Positions 19,001 through 28,755 of a DNA stretch of 64,000 nucleotides are shown one piece after another. Every line of letters begins with the position of its first letter. Positions within the stretch are counted from its first letter, which is position 1. The translations under genes and the position numbers were made by a program. Below the pieces are notes generated by a model. That model searched no databases, was not told where the DNA came from, and saw nothing but the letters and a program-made list of their open reading frames with translations. The stretch comes from Anoxybacillus tengchongensis (lineage in GTDB: Bacteria; Bacillota; Bacilli; Bacillales; Anoxybacillaceae): contig NZ_JACHES010000008.1 in assembly GCF_014201585.1 (NCBI RefSeq), positions 1-64,000 on the forward strand, read 5' to 3'.

Positions 19001-19295
19001 ACAATTTTCGTGCATCAATAATCGTTCCTGATTTTGCATCAATAAAACATTCATATGCACCTGTTGGACGAGTAATTCCCCCTCGATAGACGTCGTAACG
19101 CAATCCGTTTTTTTCGATCGTTTCAACGGTCGTTTGAATCCACGATCCTGTAATCGCACCAGTTTGTTGAAAAGCTTCTTTTGCCTTTTGAAGCGCTTGT
19201 TCAGATGAAATCAAACGTTTATGTTGCCACTGATGAAATATGTACGCAGCCGTTGCACCGACAACGATGCCGGTAAGAAATGTTTTGATGCGCAT
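18999..19295 (-). CDS. Small PepSY-domain membrane protein
   Basis: 98 residues. One N-terminal membrane segment (about residues 5-20, TFLTGIVVGATAAYIFH) anchors a short extracytoplasmic PepSY-like domain ending in CFIDAKSGTIIDARKL, where the DAKTG-like strand is typical. PepSY domains may inhibit proteases; no target is visible. ATG 19295 has GGAGG seven bases upstream, whereas the earlier ATG is too close to it. It diverges from the M42 aminopeptidase gene. Confidence 0.8.
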   Translation of the reverse strand: MRIKTFLTGIVVGATAAYIFHQWQHKRLISSEQALQKAKEAFQQTGAITGSWIQTTVETIEKNGLRYDVYRGGITRPTGAYECFIDAKSGTIIDARKL

Positions 19296-19401
19296 ATGCA
19301 TTCCTCCACTTTTTCTTTTAGTATACCGAATTGTATGGGTGGAAACTACATGTAAAATTCGCTACAATGACAAATAGCGAGAAAAGAAAGGGGAAACAGC
19401 G

Positions 19402-20469
19402 ATGGATTTGCAATTGTTTCAAACGTTAACCGAATTGCCAGGAGCGCCGGGAAATGAACATGCGGTGCGCGCTTTTATGCGTGAGCAGTTACAAAAATAT
19501 GCCGATGATATTGTGCAAGATCGGCTCGGAAGTATTTTTGGGGTAAAGCGAGGAACAGAAAATGAACCGGTCGTGATGGTTGCTGGACATATGGATGAAG
19601 TTGGTTTTATGGTCACTGCTATTACTGAGCAGGGGATGATTCGTTTTCAACCGCTTGGCGGGTGGTGGAGTCAAGTATTGTTAGCTCAACGTGTGCAAAT
19701 TATAACGGATCACGGTCCAATTACCGGTGTGATTGGTTCGATTCCACCGCATTTGCTCGATGAAGAACAGCGGAAAAAGCCGATGGATATGAAAAATATG
19801 TTGATTGACGTTGGGGCGGATGATCGGAACGATGCGGAGCGTATGGGCATTCGTCCTGGGCAACAAATTGTGCCCATTTGTCCATTCACACCGTTAGCAA
19901 ATGAGAAAAAAATTATGGCGAAAGCGTGGGACAATCGTTACGGTTGCGGTTTAGCGATTGAGTTATTAAAGGAGTTAAAAGATGAAACGTTGCCAAATGT
20001 ATTATATTCTGGAGCGACAGTTCAAGAAGAAGTCGGATTGCGCGGTGCACAAACAGCAGCTACGATGATCAAGCCGGATATTTTCTTTGCGCTAGATGCA
20101 AGTCCAGCGAACGATATGACAGGCGATGAAAAAGAGTTCGGTCATCTTGGTAAAGGTGCACTTGTGCGCATTTATGATGCCACAATGATTACTCATCGCG
20201 GCATGCGCGAATTTATTTTAGATACAGCAGAAACAAACAATATTCCATACCAATATTTCATTTCGCCAGGTGGCGGAACAGATGCAGGCAAAGTACATAT
20301 CGCAAATAGTGGTGTCCCTTCAGCTGTCATTGGCATTTGTGCACGGTATATTCATACGCATGCATCGATCATTCATATTGACGATTACGAAGCGGCAAAA
20401 CAGCTATTAGTCGCTCTTGTGAAACAGTGTGATCGCGCGACAGTGGATGCTATTCGCCATAACGCTTAA
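19402..20469 (+). CDS. ytoP: M42 family glutamyl/leucyl aminopeptidase
   Basis: A 355-residue dinuclear metal aminopeptidase. Metal and catalytic motifs visible in order: [36 protein letters not shown] and [10 protein letters not shown]42 enzymes form large tetrahedral dodecamers that trim peptides in the cytoplasm. Start ATG 19402 follows AAAGGGGAAA. It opens a run of closely spaced + strand genes through ytpR and matches B. subtilis ytoP in context. Confidence 0.92.
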   Translation: MDLQLFQTLTELPGAPGNEHAVRAFMREQLQKYADDIVQDRLGSIFGVKRGTENEPVVMVAGHMDEVGFMVTAITEQGMIRFQPLGGWWSQVLLAQRVQIITDHGPITGVIGSIPPHLLDEEQRKKPMDMKNMLIDVGADDRNDAERMGIRPGQQIVPICPFTPLANEKKIMAKAWDNRYGCGLAIELLKELKDETLPNVLYSGATVQEEVGLRGAQTAATMIKPDIFFALDASPANDMTGDEKEFGHLGKGALVRIYDATMITHRGMREFILDTAETNNIPYQYFISPGGGTDAGKVHIANSGVPSAVIGICARYIHTHASIIHIDDYEAAKQLLVALVKQCDRATVDAIRHNA

Positions 20470-20481
20470 GGAGATGTATGG

Positions 20482-21009
20482 ATGAAAATCGCTGTTGGAA
20501 CGAAAAACAACACGAAAGTAAAAGCGGTAAAAGCTGTATTTCATGAGGCTCACCATACGATCATGGCGAGCGATGTGCAACCAAGTGTATCCAAACAACC
20601 GTTTTCTGATGAAGAAACGTTGCAAGGCGCTATTGAGCGAGCGACATTAGCAGTTTCCCAGCAACAAGCCGATATTGGGATTGGATTAGAAGGCGGCGTA
20701 TTTGTTGCACAAGATGGGACGATTTGGCTATGCAATTGGGGAGCGCTCGTTGATCGTGATGAAGTCGTTGTTGTTGCCGGAGGGGCGCGCATTCCGCTTC
20801 CTAGAGAGATAGGTGAACAACTAAAAATGGGAAAAGAATTAGCTGAAGTGATGGATGGATACGCCAATCGCCACGACGTTCGTTCAAATGAAGGAGCGAT
20901 CGGCATTTTGACGAATGGAGCAATCGATCGAACAACGATGTATACACATATCGTTCATATGTTAAAAGGGCAATATGAGCATAAAAAGAAAGGGTGGATC
21001 AATAGATGA
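20482..21009 (+). CDS. DUF84/YjjX-family inosine/xanthosine triphosphatase
   Basis: 175 residues, starting KIAVGTKNNTKVKAVKAVF, the nucleotide-binding start of DUF84 proteins. The GIGLEGGVF motif and the later KMGKELAEVMD segment fit the family. Members dephosphorylate non-canonical purine nucleotides (ITP, XTP) to protect nucleic acids. The gene begins 12 bases after ytoP and its stop overlaps the ytpP start by four bases (ATGA), so it is in the same operon. Confidence 0.85.
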   Translation: MKIAVGTKNNTKVKAVKAVFHEAHHTIMASDVQPSVSKQPFSDEETLQGAIERATLAVSQQQADIGIGLEGGVFVAQDGTIWLCNWGALVDRDEVVVVAGGARIPLPREIGEQLKMGKELAEVMDGYANRHDVRSNEGAIGILTNGAIDRTTMYTHIVHMLKGQYEHKKKGWINR

Positions 21010-21332
21010 AAACGATTGAACGTATCGAGCAGTATAATGAAGTCATAAAAAAGGGAAAAGTCATCATGATGTTTACGGCTGATTGGTGCCGTGATTGTCA
21101 ATTCATCAAACCAGTTTTACCGGAGATTGAAGCACAATTTCCGGATTATACGTTTTATGCGATTGATCGCGACCAATGGCTTGACTTGTTTACAGAGCAT
21201 AACGTATTCGGCATCCCGAGTTTTATCGCATATGAAAATGGGCAAGAACGTGGACGATTTGTGAGCAAAGATCGGAAAACGAAAGAAGAAATTGTCTCGT
21301 TCATTCAAAGCTTAGGTGAGCGTGATGAATAG
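21006..21332 (+). CDS. ytpP: Thioredoxin-like protein YtpP
   Basis: A 108-residue thioredoxin fold. The active site is CRDC within [16 protein letters not shown], in place of the CGPC of ordinary thioredoxin, and the cis-Pro is in FGIPSF. It probably reduces or forms disulfides, or acts on bacillithiol-linked thiols, in the cytoplasm; the partner is unknown. It overlaps both the upstream DUF84 gene (4 bases) and the downstream ytpQ gene (8 bases). Confidence 0.9.
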   Translation: MKTIERIEQYNEVIKKGKVIMMFTADWCRDCQFIKPVLPEIEAQFPDYTFYAIDRDQWLDLFTEHNVFGIPSFIAYENGQERGRFVSKDRKTKEEIVSFIQSLGERDE

Positions 21333-22131
21333 TAAGCAAATAAGCGAGCATATTCAACAGCGTTTATCTCATTATCCATGGGATTTCCAATGGGATCGAA
21401 AAAAAGATACACTTCGTATTGAGCATCGCGAAACGAAAAAAGGAGTGACCATCTCCTTGCCCCACGTTATTGCAAAATGGGAGCTTGAAAAAGAGCGTGC
21501 CATTGATGAGGTCGTTTATTATGTCGAGCAAACGTTAACGGCATTACATGATGATTCACCGCTACAAGGAAAAGAAAAACATATATATCCGGTCATTCGC
21601 TCTACCTCATTTCCGACAAAAACGAATGAAGGGACGATGTTTATTTATGACGAACATACAGCAGAAACGCGCATTTATTATGCACTTGATTTAGGAACAA
21701 CGTATCGCCTCATTGATGAACGTTTAGTTGAATTGGAGCACTGGGATGTGCAACAATTGAAAGAGATCGCACGTTTTAATGTTCGTTCATTGCCAACAAC
21801 GGTGAAAGAAGACCGTGTCGCTGGCAATACGTTTTATTTTATAAACACAAATGACGGATATGATGCAAGTCGCATACTAAATGATGCTTTTTTAAAAAAG
21901 TTTTCTGAAAAAATAAAAGGAACGATGTTACTTGCTGTTCCTCATCAAGATGTGCTCATTATTGCTGACATTGAGAACGAAATCGGCTATGATGTACTTG
22001 CGCAGCTGACGATGAGTTTTTTTGCAAGTGGAAGAGTGCCGATTACTGCTCTTTCGTTTTTATACGAAGATGGGCAGTTGCAACCAATTTTTATTCTCGG
22101 AAAAAATCGTCGAAAGGATGAGAAACAATGA
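21325..22131 (+). CDS. ytpQ: DUF1444 (UPF0354) protein YtpQ
   Basis: A 268-residue soluble protein of unknown function, conserved in Bacillaceae between ytpP and ytpR. No catalytic motif is obvious; the central region [14 protein letters not shown] and the later [16 protein letters not shown] are family-typical. ATG 21325 is preceded by TTAGGTGAG inside the end of ytpP. The stop overlaps the ytpR start (ATGA), so translation is coupled on both sides. Confidence 0.85.
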   Translation: MNSKQISEHIQQRLSHYPWDFQWDRKKDTLRIEHRETKKGVTISLPHVIAKWELEKERAIDEVVYYVEQTLTALHDDSPLQGKEKHIYPVIRSTSFPTKTNEGTMFIYDEHTAETRIYYALDLGTTYRLIDERLVELEHWDVQQLKEIARFNVRSLPTTVKEDRVAGNTFYFINTNDGYDASRILNDAFLKKFSEKIKGTMLLAVPHQDVLIIADIENEIGYDVLAQLTMSFFASGRVPITALSFLYEDGQLQPIFILGKNRRKDEKQ

Positions 22132-22733
22132 ACGTATTTTACAACCGTGAGGGCATTGGCGATACGTTGCTTATTACATTAAAGGTTGTTGACCCACAAG
22201 AGCGTGCTTTTGAGAAAAAAGGAGATGTTGTGCGCATTTTTAATGAACAGACGGGTGAAACTGTTGGCTACAATATTTTTCATGCGTCTACATATGGCAC
22301 ATTTGAAGGAAATGGAGTTGTTGAGCTAACCGAACAAGTCATTACGACAATTAACGACATATTGCAAAAAAATGGTGTGAATGAACAAGTAAAGGCTGAT
22401 TTTTCACCAAAGTTTGTTGTCGGTTACGTAAAAGAAAAAGAGAAACATCCGAATGCTGATAAGTTAAGTGTTTGTCAAGTAGATGTTGGTACGGAAACGT
22501 TGCAAATTGTATGTGGGGCTCCAAACGTAGAAGCGGGACAAAAGGTCGTGGTTGCTAAAGTCGGAGCGGTCATGCCAAGCGGTCTAGTCATTCAAGAGGC
22601 AGAGCTTCGTGGAGTGAAATCTTATGGGATGATTTGTTCTGCGCGCGAGTTAGATTTGCCAAACGCTCCACAAGAAAAAGGTATTCTTGTTTTACATGAT
22701 GAGTACGAAGTAGGCCAACCATTTTTCAGCTGA
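22128..22733 (+). CDS. ytpR: tRNA-binding-domain protein YtpR
   Basis: 201 residues. An N-terminal beta region of about 90 residues is followed by a tRNA-binding OB-fold domain like that at the N-terminus of phenylalanyl-tRNA synthetase beta ([26 protein letters not shown], split here: [14 protein letters not shown] and LQIVCGAPN). It probably binds structured RNA; no enzymatic motif is visible. It ends the ytoP-ytpR run at a good terminator. Confidence 0.9.
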   Translation: MNVFYNREGIGDTLLITLKVVDPQERAFEKKGDVVRIFNEQTGETVGYNIFHASTYGTFEGNGVVELTEQVITTINDILQKNGVNEQVKADFSPKFVVGYVKEKEKHPNADKLSVCQVDVGTETLQIVCGAPNVEAGQKVVVAKVGAVMPSGLVIQEAELRGVKSYGMICSARELDLPNAPQEKGILVLHDEYEVGQPFFS

Positions 22734-22762
22734 CTTCCGTGACGGCAGTCAGCTTTTTTTGT
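22728..22762 (+). terminator. ytpR terminator
   Basis: Arms AGCTGACT (22728-22735) and AGTCAGCT (22747-22754) followed by seven to eight Ts; the 5' arm includes the ytpR stop codon. Confidence 0.88.
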
Positions 22763-22805
22763 GGTAAAATAAAACCGAATGTACAAAAGAAAGAGTGAGG
22801 ATGGA

Positions 22806-24923
22806 ATGGGTTGGTTAAAGGCATTATTTCGTTATTTATTCGGGGAACAGCATGAGCCAAAAAAGATGCGAAAACAACAACAGTCCGTACCAACGAATGA
22901 ATATAAAGAAATAGAAGCAAAAGTCGTTTATGAATATCCGAGAGGAAAATTTCGCTTTCCATTAATTCCGGATGAACCAAAGGAAAGAATAAAAGAGAGA
23001 ACATATGAGCAAAAAAACGATTCATTTAAGAAAAAAACGTATCGCATAGAGCGAACAGAGAGTGAATCACGCACGTTTCGCCCGACAGATGTGCCATCGC
23101 CTGTATTTGGTTATAAGCGAATAGAGCATGTCGAACGAAAAAAAGAACATGATGTCGTTGTTGAATTTGAACTTCCGATCGTTGAAACGGTCGAAACAAA
23201 CGAACGTGTACATACACAAGTAGAGGAGTCAGTAGAGAGACAGCTTGTTGACGAAACAACTGAACATGCGCACACGGCGGTAAGTGAGCCACTTCATGAA
23301 GAGAAAGAAGTTGTTTATGAAACGGAAACTGCTGAAGAACACATGGAGCAAAATCAGGAGGAAGAAACGAAAGAACAGGAACGGGGAGAAGCAAAAATCG
23401 AACAAGTTCATGAGGAAAGAACGCGACAACGAAGTGGTGTACCATATAACGTCATGATGTTAAAACAAGATCGAGAAAAATGGAAAGAGCGACAGCAAAA
23501 ACAATCATATGTATTCCCGTCATTATCGTTGTTGCATGCACCAAGTATACGTCATGAAGATGATGAAGCGTGGTTAAAAGAACAAACAGAGCGATTAAAC
23601 GAGACGTTCAAAAACTTTAATGTTGGAGCGACAGTCGTTCATGTGACTCAAGGTCCAACGGTTACTCGTTTTGAAGTGCAACCAGAACTTGGGGTAAAAG
23701 TGAATAAAATTACGAATTTAGCGGATGATATTAAATTAAATTTAGCGGCCGTGGATATTCGTATAGAAGCGCCTATTCCTGGGAAAAACACGATCGGAAT
23801 TGAAGTACCTAACCGATCAAGCCGCCCTGTTTTTATTCGTGAAGTGTTACAAAGCGAGGTGTTTCAGCAATCAGACTCTCCGTTAACCGTCGCTTTAGGA
23901 TTAGATATTTCGGGAAAACCGATTGTCACCGATTTAAAAAAGATGCCGCACGGGTTGATTGCGGGGGCAACTGGATCAGGAAAAAGCGTATGTATGAATG
24001 CGATGTTAGTGAGTTTATTATACAAAGCAGCACCACACGAAGTAAAGTTATTGTTGATCGATCCGAAAATGGTCGAACTTGCACCATACAATCATATTCC
24101 ACATTTAGTTAGCCCGGTTATTACGGATGCAAAAGCGGCAACGGCAGCATTAAAATGGGCTGTGTCTGAAATGGAACGGCGATATGAGTTATTTGCACAT
24201 ACCGGTGTGCGCGATATTGTACGTTATAACGAATTAATACGAAAAGCTCAAAAACCGGAACAACATTTACCGTATATCGTCATTGTCATCGATGAGCTTG
24301 CAGATTTAATGATGGTTGCCCCAGCTGATGTGGAAGAAGCGATTTGCCGTATTGCTCAAAAAGCGCGAGCATGTGGTATTCATTTGCTTGTTGCTACACA
24401 ACGACCATCTGTTGACGTCATTACAGGTTTAATTAAGGCGAATATCCCTACACGCATTGCCTTTTCTGTATCGTCGCAAATCGATTCGCGTACAATCATT
24501 GATATAAACGGTGCGGAGAAATTACTTGGACGAGGCGATATGTTATTTTTAGAAAATGGAACAGCAAAACCAGTTCGTTTACAAGGCAACTTTGTATCGG
24601 ATGAAGAAATAGAGCGTGTCGTCGCCCATGTACGACAACAAATGGAACCGTCTTATTTATTTCAACATGATGAGCTATTGCAACAACATGTACAGGCTGA
24701 TGAAGATGATGAGCTGTTTTATGAGGCGTGTGAGTTTGTTGTTCAACAAGGCGGTGCTTCAACATCAAGTTTACAACGTCGTTTTCGTATCGGCTACAAC
24801 CGAGCGGCACGCTTAATTGAGATGATGGAGCAACGTGGCATCGTATCGGCACCGAAAGGAAGCAAGCCGCGCGATGTGTTAATTGATGAACAACATCTCG
24901 AGCAACTACAAGATACAATTTAG
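22806..24923 (+). CDS. sftA: DNA translocase SftA
   Basis: 705 residues, a soluble FtsK/SpoIIIE-type motor that moves chromosome ends out of the closing septum. The Walker A motif is AGATGSGKSVCMNAML and Walker B IVIDELADLMM. The C-terminal gamma winged helix (QRRFRIGYNRAARLIEMMEQ) recognises orienting DNA sequences. Unlike SpoIIIE there are no N-terminal membrane helices. Residues about 25-220 form a charged, Glu-rich linker. The protein is shorter than the B. subtilis one (about 950 residues as I recall), the difference lying in that linker. ATG 22806 follows GAGTGAGG. Confidence 0.93.
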   Translation: MGWLKALFRYLFGEQHEPKKMRKQQQSVPTNEYKEIEAKVVYEYPRGKFRFPLIPDEPKERIKERTYEQKNDSFKKKTYRIERTESESRTFRPTDVPSPVFGYKRIEHVERKKEHDVVVEFELPIVETVETNERVHTQVEESVERQLVDETTEHAHTAVSEPLHEEKEVVYETETAEEHMEQNQEEETKEQERGEAKIEQVHEERTRQRSGVPYNVMMLKQDREKWKERQQKQSYVFPSLSLLHAPSIRHEDDEAWLKEQTERLNETFKNFNVGATVVHVTQGPTVTRFEVQPELGVKVNKITNLADDIKLNLAAVDIRIEAPIPGKNTIGIEVPNRSSRPVFIREVLQSEVFQQSDSPLTVALGLDISGKPIVTDLKKMPHGLIAGATGSGKSVCMNAMLVSLLYKAAPHEVKLLLIDPKMVELAPYNHIPHLVSPVITDAKAATAALKWAVSEMERRYELFAHTGVRDIVRYNELIRKAQKPEQHLPYIVIVIDELADLMMVAPADVEEAICRIAQKARACGIHLLVATQRPSVDVITGLIKANIPTRIAFSVSSQIDSRTIIDINGAEKLLGRGDMLFLENGTAKPVRLQGNFVSDEEIERVVAHVRQQMEPSYLFQHDELLQQHVQADEDDELFYEACEFVVQQGGASTSSLQRRFRIGYNRAARLIEMMEQRGIVSAPKGSKPRDVLIDEQHLEQLQDTI

Positions 24924-24994
24924 ATGGAGTAGTCGTGAAATAGAAAACATGCTATGCTAAATACGTGAAAACGATGGCTGAAGGGGAAAGCAAA

Positions 24995-26104
24995 ATGAAG
25001 GAAATCGAGTTGAAATTACAAGGGAAAATTAAACGACTAACAAATAAAACGTTTAAATTTGATGAGCGTGTGCGAGATGGCTGGTTTTCAGCTGTGTATT
25101 TTTTAAAAACACGTGAAATCGTTAAGGAATTTCGTCCAAATAATATGGTTACGATGCAATTTTTTCAAAAAGAACATGCTGTCTTATGTGGAACGGATGA
25201 AGTCATTGCCTTATTGCATACATTTGCTGATGAGCCGGAAAAATTGGAAATTTATTCATTGAAAGACGGCGATAAAATTAGTCCGTTTGAGACGGTGCTG
25301 ACTATTACAGGCCCGTATCAAAATTTCGGGTATTTAGAAGGCATTATTGACGGGATTTTAGCTCGCCGAACATCTGTAGCAACAAACGTGTATAACGTCG
25401 TTAAAGCAGCGGCATTATCTGGTGTGCAAAAACCGGTCATTTTTATGGGGGATCGTGATGACCATTTTATGATGCAAGCTGGTGATGGATACGCAGCCTT
25501 TATTGGTGGCTCAACTGCTCAAGCGACACATGCGATGAACGAATGGTGGGGAAAACAAGGCATGGGAACGATGCCGCATGCGCTCATTCAATTGTTTGAT
25601 GGCGATGTAGTTGCGGCAGCGAAAGCGTATCATGCAAAATATCCAGACGATGATTTAATTGTGCTTGTTGACTACAACAACGACTGTATTACAGATGCGC
25701 TGAAAGTTGCGCGTGAGTTTGGAGATAAATTAAAGGCGGTTCGTGTTGATACGTCGCGAACGATGATCGATCAATATTTTATTCGCCATCCGGAAGTGCT
25801 TGGTACATTTGATCCACGTGGCGTAAACCCTCCTCTTATTTTTGCTTTGCGTGAAGCGCTCGATCGTGAAGGATTTGAACATGTAAAAATCGTTGTAAGT
25901 GGCGGGTTTAATGAGCAGCGTATTATTGAGTTTGAAAAACAAGGTGTGCCCGTTGATATGTATGGTGTGGGAAGTAGCTTGTTAAAAGTGCATATTGGTT
26001 TTACGGGAGATAATGTATTGTTAAATGGAAAGCATCAAGCGAAAGCAGGTCGACGTTATCGTCCGAACCCACGTCTTGAAAAAGTAGAGTATACACCTCA
26101 GTAA
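24995..26104 (+). CDS. Nicotinate phosphoribosyltransferase
   Basis: 369 residues. It resembles the shorter type of nicotinate phosphoribosyltransferase that makes nicotinate mononucleotide from nicotinate and PRPP in NAD salvage. Visible are ILARRTSVATNVYNV (active-site Arg), FMGDRDDHF, GGSTAQATHAMNEWW, VDYNNDCI, VRVDTSR and the phosphate-binding VVSGGFNE. ATG 24995 is chosen because AAGGGGAAA lies just upstream; the frame is open ten codons earlier. A terminator follows. A related substrate such as nicotinamide is less likely but cannot be excluded. Confidence 0.85.
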   Translation: MKEIELKLQGKIKRLTNKTFKFDERVRDGWFSAVYFLKTREIVKEFRPNNMVTMQFFQKEHAVLCGTDEVIALLHTFADEPEKLEIYSLKDGDKISPFETVLTITGPYQNFGYLEGIIDGILARRTSVATNVYNVVKAAALSGVQKPVIFMGDRDDHFMMQAGDGYAAFIGGSTAQATHAMNEWWGKQGMGTMPHALIQLFDGDVVAAAKAYHAKYPDDDLIVLVDYNNDCITDALKVAREFGDKLKAVRVDTSRTMIDQYFIRHPEVLGTFDPRGVNPPLIFALREALDREGFEHVKIVVSGGFNEQRIIEFEKQGVPVDMYGVGSSLLKVHIGFTGDNVLLNGKHQAKAGRRYRPNPRLEKVEYTPQ

Positions 26105-26109
26105 CACGG

Positions 26110-26147
26110 AAAAACTGATAGAAGAACGTTCTTCTATCAGTTTTTCT
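26110..26147 (+). terminator. Terminator after the nicotinate phosphoribosyltransferase gene
   Basis: Near-perfect palindrome AACTGATAGAAGAAC / GTTCTTCTATCAGTT followed by TTTC. Confidence 0.88.
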
Positions 26148-26175
26148 TATCATCGTGGACAAACGATGGTATAAT
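26147..26175 (+). promoter_or_regulatory. murC promoter
   Basis: TTATCA (26147-26152), 17 bases, then TATAAT (26170-26175) preceded by TGG, an extended -10. The leader before murC is about 80 bases. Confidence 0.65.
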
Positions 26176-26264
26176 GAAGTTTGTTACATAAGATGAAAAG
26201 AGCAAAACGGAATTTGTGTCATATACTGAGATATAGATCAACGATAGTTGGTGGAGGTTTTTTT

Positions 26265-27566
26265 ATGACTATTTACCATTTTGTCGGCATTAAAGGAACT
26301 GGAATGAGTGCACTGGCACAAGTATTACATGATATGAAATGTGTCGTGCAAGGGTCAGACTATGATAAGCGATTTTTCACGCAAGAAGCGTTGGAAGAAC
26401 GTGGAATACCTATTTTTCCATTCAGCGCCCAAAATATTCAAAAAAATATGGTTGTAATTGCTGGGAACGCCTTTCCTGATACACATGAAGAAATTGTAGC
26501 AGCTCGTGATCTTGGTGTACCTGTCATTCGCTACCATCAGTTTTTAGGTGAGTTTTTGCAAAAATTTACGAGCATCGCTGTGACAGGTGCTCATGGAAAA
26601 ACATCAACAACTGGGTTGCTTGCTCACGTGATGCAAGGAGCAGAACCGACATCATATTTGATCGGTGATGGTTCTGGAAAGGGAAGAGAAGGGAGCAAGT
26701 ATTTTGTATTTGAAGCGTGCGAATATCGTCGACATTTTCTAGCGTATTCACCTGATTATGCGATTATGACAAATATTGATTTTGATCATCCAGATTATTT
26801 TGCCAATATTGAAGATGTGTTTTCGGCGTTTCAACAAATGGCATGGCAAGTGAAAAAAGGAATTATCGCCTGTGGAGATGATGAGTATTTACAAAAAATT
26901 CAGGCTAAAGTTCCTGTTGTCTTTTACGGTTTCGGCGAAGATAACGATTTCCAAGCGCGAAATATGGTGAAAACACAGGAAGGGACATCGTTTGACGTAT
27001 TTGTGCGCCACACATTTTTTGCATCTTTCCACATTCCGAGGTATGGCGATCATAACGTGCTTAACGCGCTCGCTGTGATTGCGCTTTGTCATTATGAAGG
27101 AATCGATGTAAGTATTATTCAAGAGCGACTAAAAACGTTTCCTGGAGTAAAACGTCGCTTTCATGAAAAGCTGTTCGGTTCACAAGTGCTTATTGATGAT
27201 TATGCGCACCACCCTACAGAAATACGCGCAACGATTGAGGCGGCAAGACAAAAATACCCGGATCGTCAAATAGTTGCAATTTTTCAGCCGCACACATATA
27301 CACGCACACAAACGTTTTTACATGAATTTGCACAAAGTTTATCATTAGCAGATGCGGTATATTTGTGCGATATTTTCGGATCTGCCCGAGAGCATCAAGG
27401 GAAACTATCGATTGAAGATTTACGCGCCAAAATTGACGGTGCAAACCTTTTGCATGAGGAGCAAGTGGATGTTTTAAAACAGCATGAACACGCTGTGCTT
27501 ATTTTTATGGGAGCAGGCGATATTCAAAAATTCCAGCAGAAATACGAACAATCCGTTCACGTATAA
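26265..27566 (+). CDS. murC: UDP-N-acetylmuramate--L-alanine ligase
   Basis: A 433-residue Mur ligase adding L-Ala to UDP-MurNAc, the first step of the peptide stem of peptidoglycan. The N-terminal UDP-binding motif is [14 protein letters not shown], the ATP-binding motif [14 protein letters not shown], and the C-terminal domain has [14 protein letters not shown] and [12 protein letters not shown] 26265 follows GGTGGAGG; 28 further codons upstream are open but lack a ribosome binding site. Its position next to ytxGHJ matches B. subtilis. Confidence 0.95.
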   Translation: MTIYHFVGIKGTGMSALAQVLHDMKCVVQGSDYDKRFFTQEALEERGIPIFPFSAQNIQKNMVVIAGNAFPDTHEEIVAARDLGVPVIRYHQFLGEFLQKFTSIAVTGAHGKTSTTGLLAHVMQGAEPTSYLIGDGSGKGREGSKYFVFEACEYRRHFLAYSPDYAIMTNIDFDHPDYFANIEDVFSAFQQMAWQVKKGIIACGDDEYLQKIQAKVPVVFYGFGEDNDFQARNMVKTQEGTSFDVFVRHTFFASFHIPRYGDHNVLNALAVIALCHYEGIDVSIIQERLKTFPGVKRRFHEKLFGSQVLIDDYAHHPTEIRATIEAARQKYPDRQIVAIFQPHTYTRTQTFLHEFAQSLSLADAVYLCDIFGSAREHQGKLSIEDLRAKIDGANLLHEEQVDVLKQHEHAVLIFMGAGDIQKFQQKYEQSVHV

Positions 27567-27602
27567 AAAAGCAACTATGATTCGCCCATAGTTGCTTTTT
27601 TC
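27565..27602. terminator. Bidirectional terminator, murC / ytxJ
   Basis: AAAAAAGCAACTATG and CATAGTTGCTTTTTT around a seven-base loop. The stem core is identical to that of the terminator at 29876-29911. Confidence 0.92.
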
Positions 27603-27904
27603 ATTTGGTCATATGTGACGTTCCAATGGGAAGCATGCCACGCCACCCCTTTATCAGTGACCCATAATGCTTGAGGAGACTCATGTTTTACTTGAAACAC
27701 TTCTGCGACATGTTGTGACAAAGGACGAGAGTGTTGCACATGTAAGTAATATGCATGAATGTGCGGAAAATCTTTTGTAAAACGTTCGAACTCCACCCAT
27801 GCCCGATGGCTAATTGGACATGTCAGACTATGTTTCATCAATAAAAATGGACGATAGGACGAACAAATTTGTTCGAATTGTTCAATTGTTTCAATTTTCT
27901 CCAT
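27575..27904 (-). CDS. ytxJ: YtxJ, bacillithiol-linked thioredoxin-like protein
   Basis: A 109-residue thioredoxin-like fold. The single active-site cysteine is in KHSLTCPIS, a monothiol TCPIS motif, and SPQALWV provides the cis-Pro region. YtxJ proteins are described as putative monothiol bacilliredoxins that remove bacillithiol from proteins. It is last in the ytxG-ytxH-ytxJ operon and overlaps ytxH by 14 bases if the ATG at 27904 is used; an ATG at 27910 is also possible. Confidence 0.88.
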   Translation of the reverse strand: MEKIETIEQFEQICSSYRPFLLMKHSLTCPISHRAWVEFERFTKDFPHIHAYYLHVQHSRPLSQHVAEVFQVKHESPQALWVTDKGVAWHASHWNVTYDQMKKATMGES

Positions 27905-28220
27905 GTGCATCAATTCCTTTATTCAAACGTTTTTCGACATCGTTAACTGCTTGCTCCGTTTCTTTTAACAGCTGCTCGACATCTGATGAAGGAAGCGGAA
28001 TAGGGATAGAGGAAAACGGCTTTTGCTCCCCTTGCTCCTTTTGTTCCTCTATATCATGTGACACGTTTTCCTTTTCATGTTGTTGCCATCGCTTTATGTT
28101 CGTTTCGGTAAACTCTTGCAATAGTTGTTTTCCACGTTCACTTGATAAAAATAATGTGGCAGCTGCACCAGCGATTCCACCAACAATTGCACCAAGTAGA
28201 AAAGAACCATTTTTAGCCAT
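27891..28220 (-). CDS. ytxH: YtxH-domain stress-response protein
   Basis: 109 residues. An N-terminal glycine/alanine-rich membrane segment (FLLGAIVGGIAGAAATLFL, about residues 7-25) is followed by SSERGKQL, the YtxH signature, and a charged cytoplasmic tail. In B. subtilis the ytxGHJ operon belongs to the general stress regulon; no clear SigB promoter was seen here. Biochemical function unknown. It follows ytxG by 12 bases. Confidence 0.88.
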   Translation of the reverse strand: MAKNGSFLLGAIVGGIAGAAATLFLSSERGKQLLQEFTETNIKRWQQHEKENVSHDIEEQKEQGEQKPFSSIPIPLPSSDVEQLLKETEQAVNDVEKRLNKGIDAHGEN

Positions 28221-28232
28221 ATAAAAACCTCC

Positions 28233-28625
28233 TTATTTTCGCTTCTCTTTCCATTTTGTCCATATTTCAATAAGTGTTTGGCCCCATTGAATGGCTTGCG
28301 TAATTTTTTTTTCGTTTGTTGTTAGTGTTTTGGAAATGGAGTTGTTAAATGTTTGAACGGTAACACCGACTTGTTTGACTGCATCAAATACACTTTGTAA
28401 GCTCTCCGCTTTTTTATGCACGTCATCTGCGAGCGCGTTCGTCTTATGTAGTAATTGTGCCGTTTCTTTTCCGATTTCATGCATTTGTTTTTCAACTTCT
28501 TCAACGGTTTTCGCAACATGTTGCAACGTTGTTTGAAGCGTTTTTAATGTTTGGATGACATAAACGACTAAAATAAGAAAGGCGATCGCGATGAGTGCAA
28601 TACTGCCGTACAAAACAATATTCAT
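28233..28625 (-). CDS. ytxG: DUF948 protein YtxG
   Basis: 130 residues. One N-terminal membrane helix (YGSIALIAIAFLILVVYVI) is followed by a long coiled coil with heptad spacing (LKTLQTTLQHVAKTVEEVEK). It is anchored in the membrane with the coil probably in the cytoplasm. Function unknown; first gene of the ytxGHJ stress operon. ATG 28625 follows AAAGGAG; the frame is open 36 codons further upstream but overlaps the neighbouring promoter region. Confidence 0.87.
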   Translation of the reverse strand: MNIVLYGSIALIAIAFLILVVYVIQTLKTLQTTLQHVAKTVEEVEKQMHEIGKETAQLLHKTNALADDVHKKAESLQSVFDAVKQVGVTVQTFNNSISKTLTTNEKKITQAIQWGQTLIEIWTKWKEKRK

Positions 28626-28755
28626 TATGAAAAACTCCTTTCTGTCTATCCTACATTTCCTTCGACAAAAAGAGAAAAAATCCTGCAAAAAACCCAAAAT
28701 TTTTTGTAGATCGGTTACAATATACATGTACATATGATGGAATGGAGGAATATAA

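Noticed and set aside
23026-23445. 139-codon minus-strand frame inside sftA
   Set aside because: It mirrors the Glu/Lys-rich linker of SftA, whose codons give long antisense open frames.
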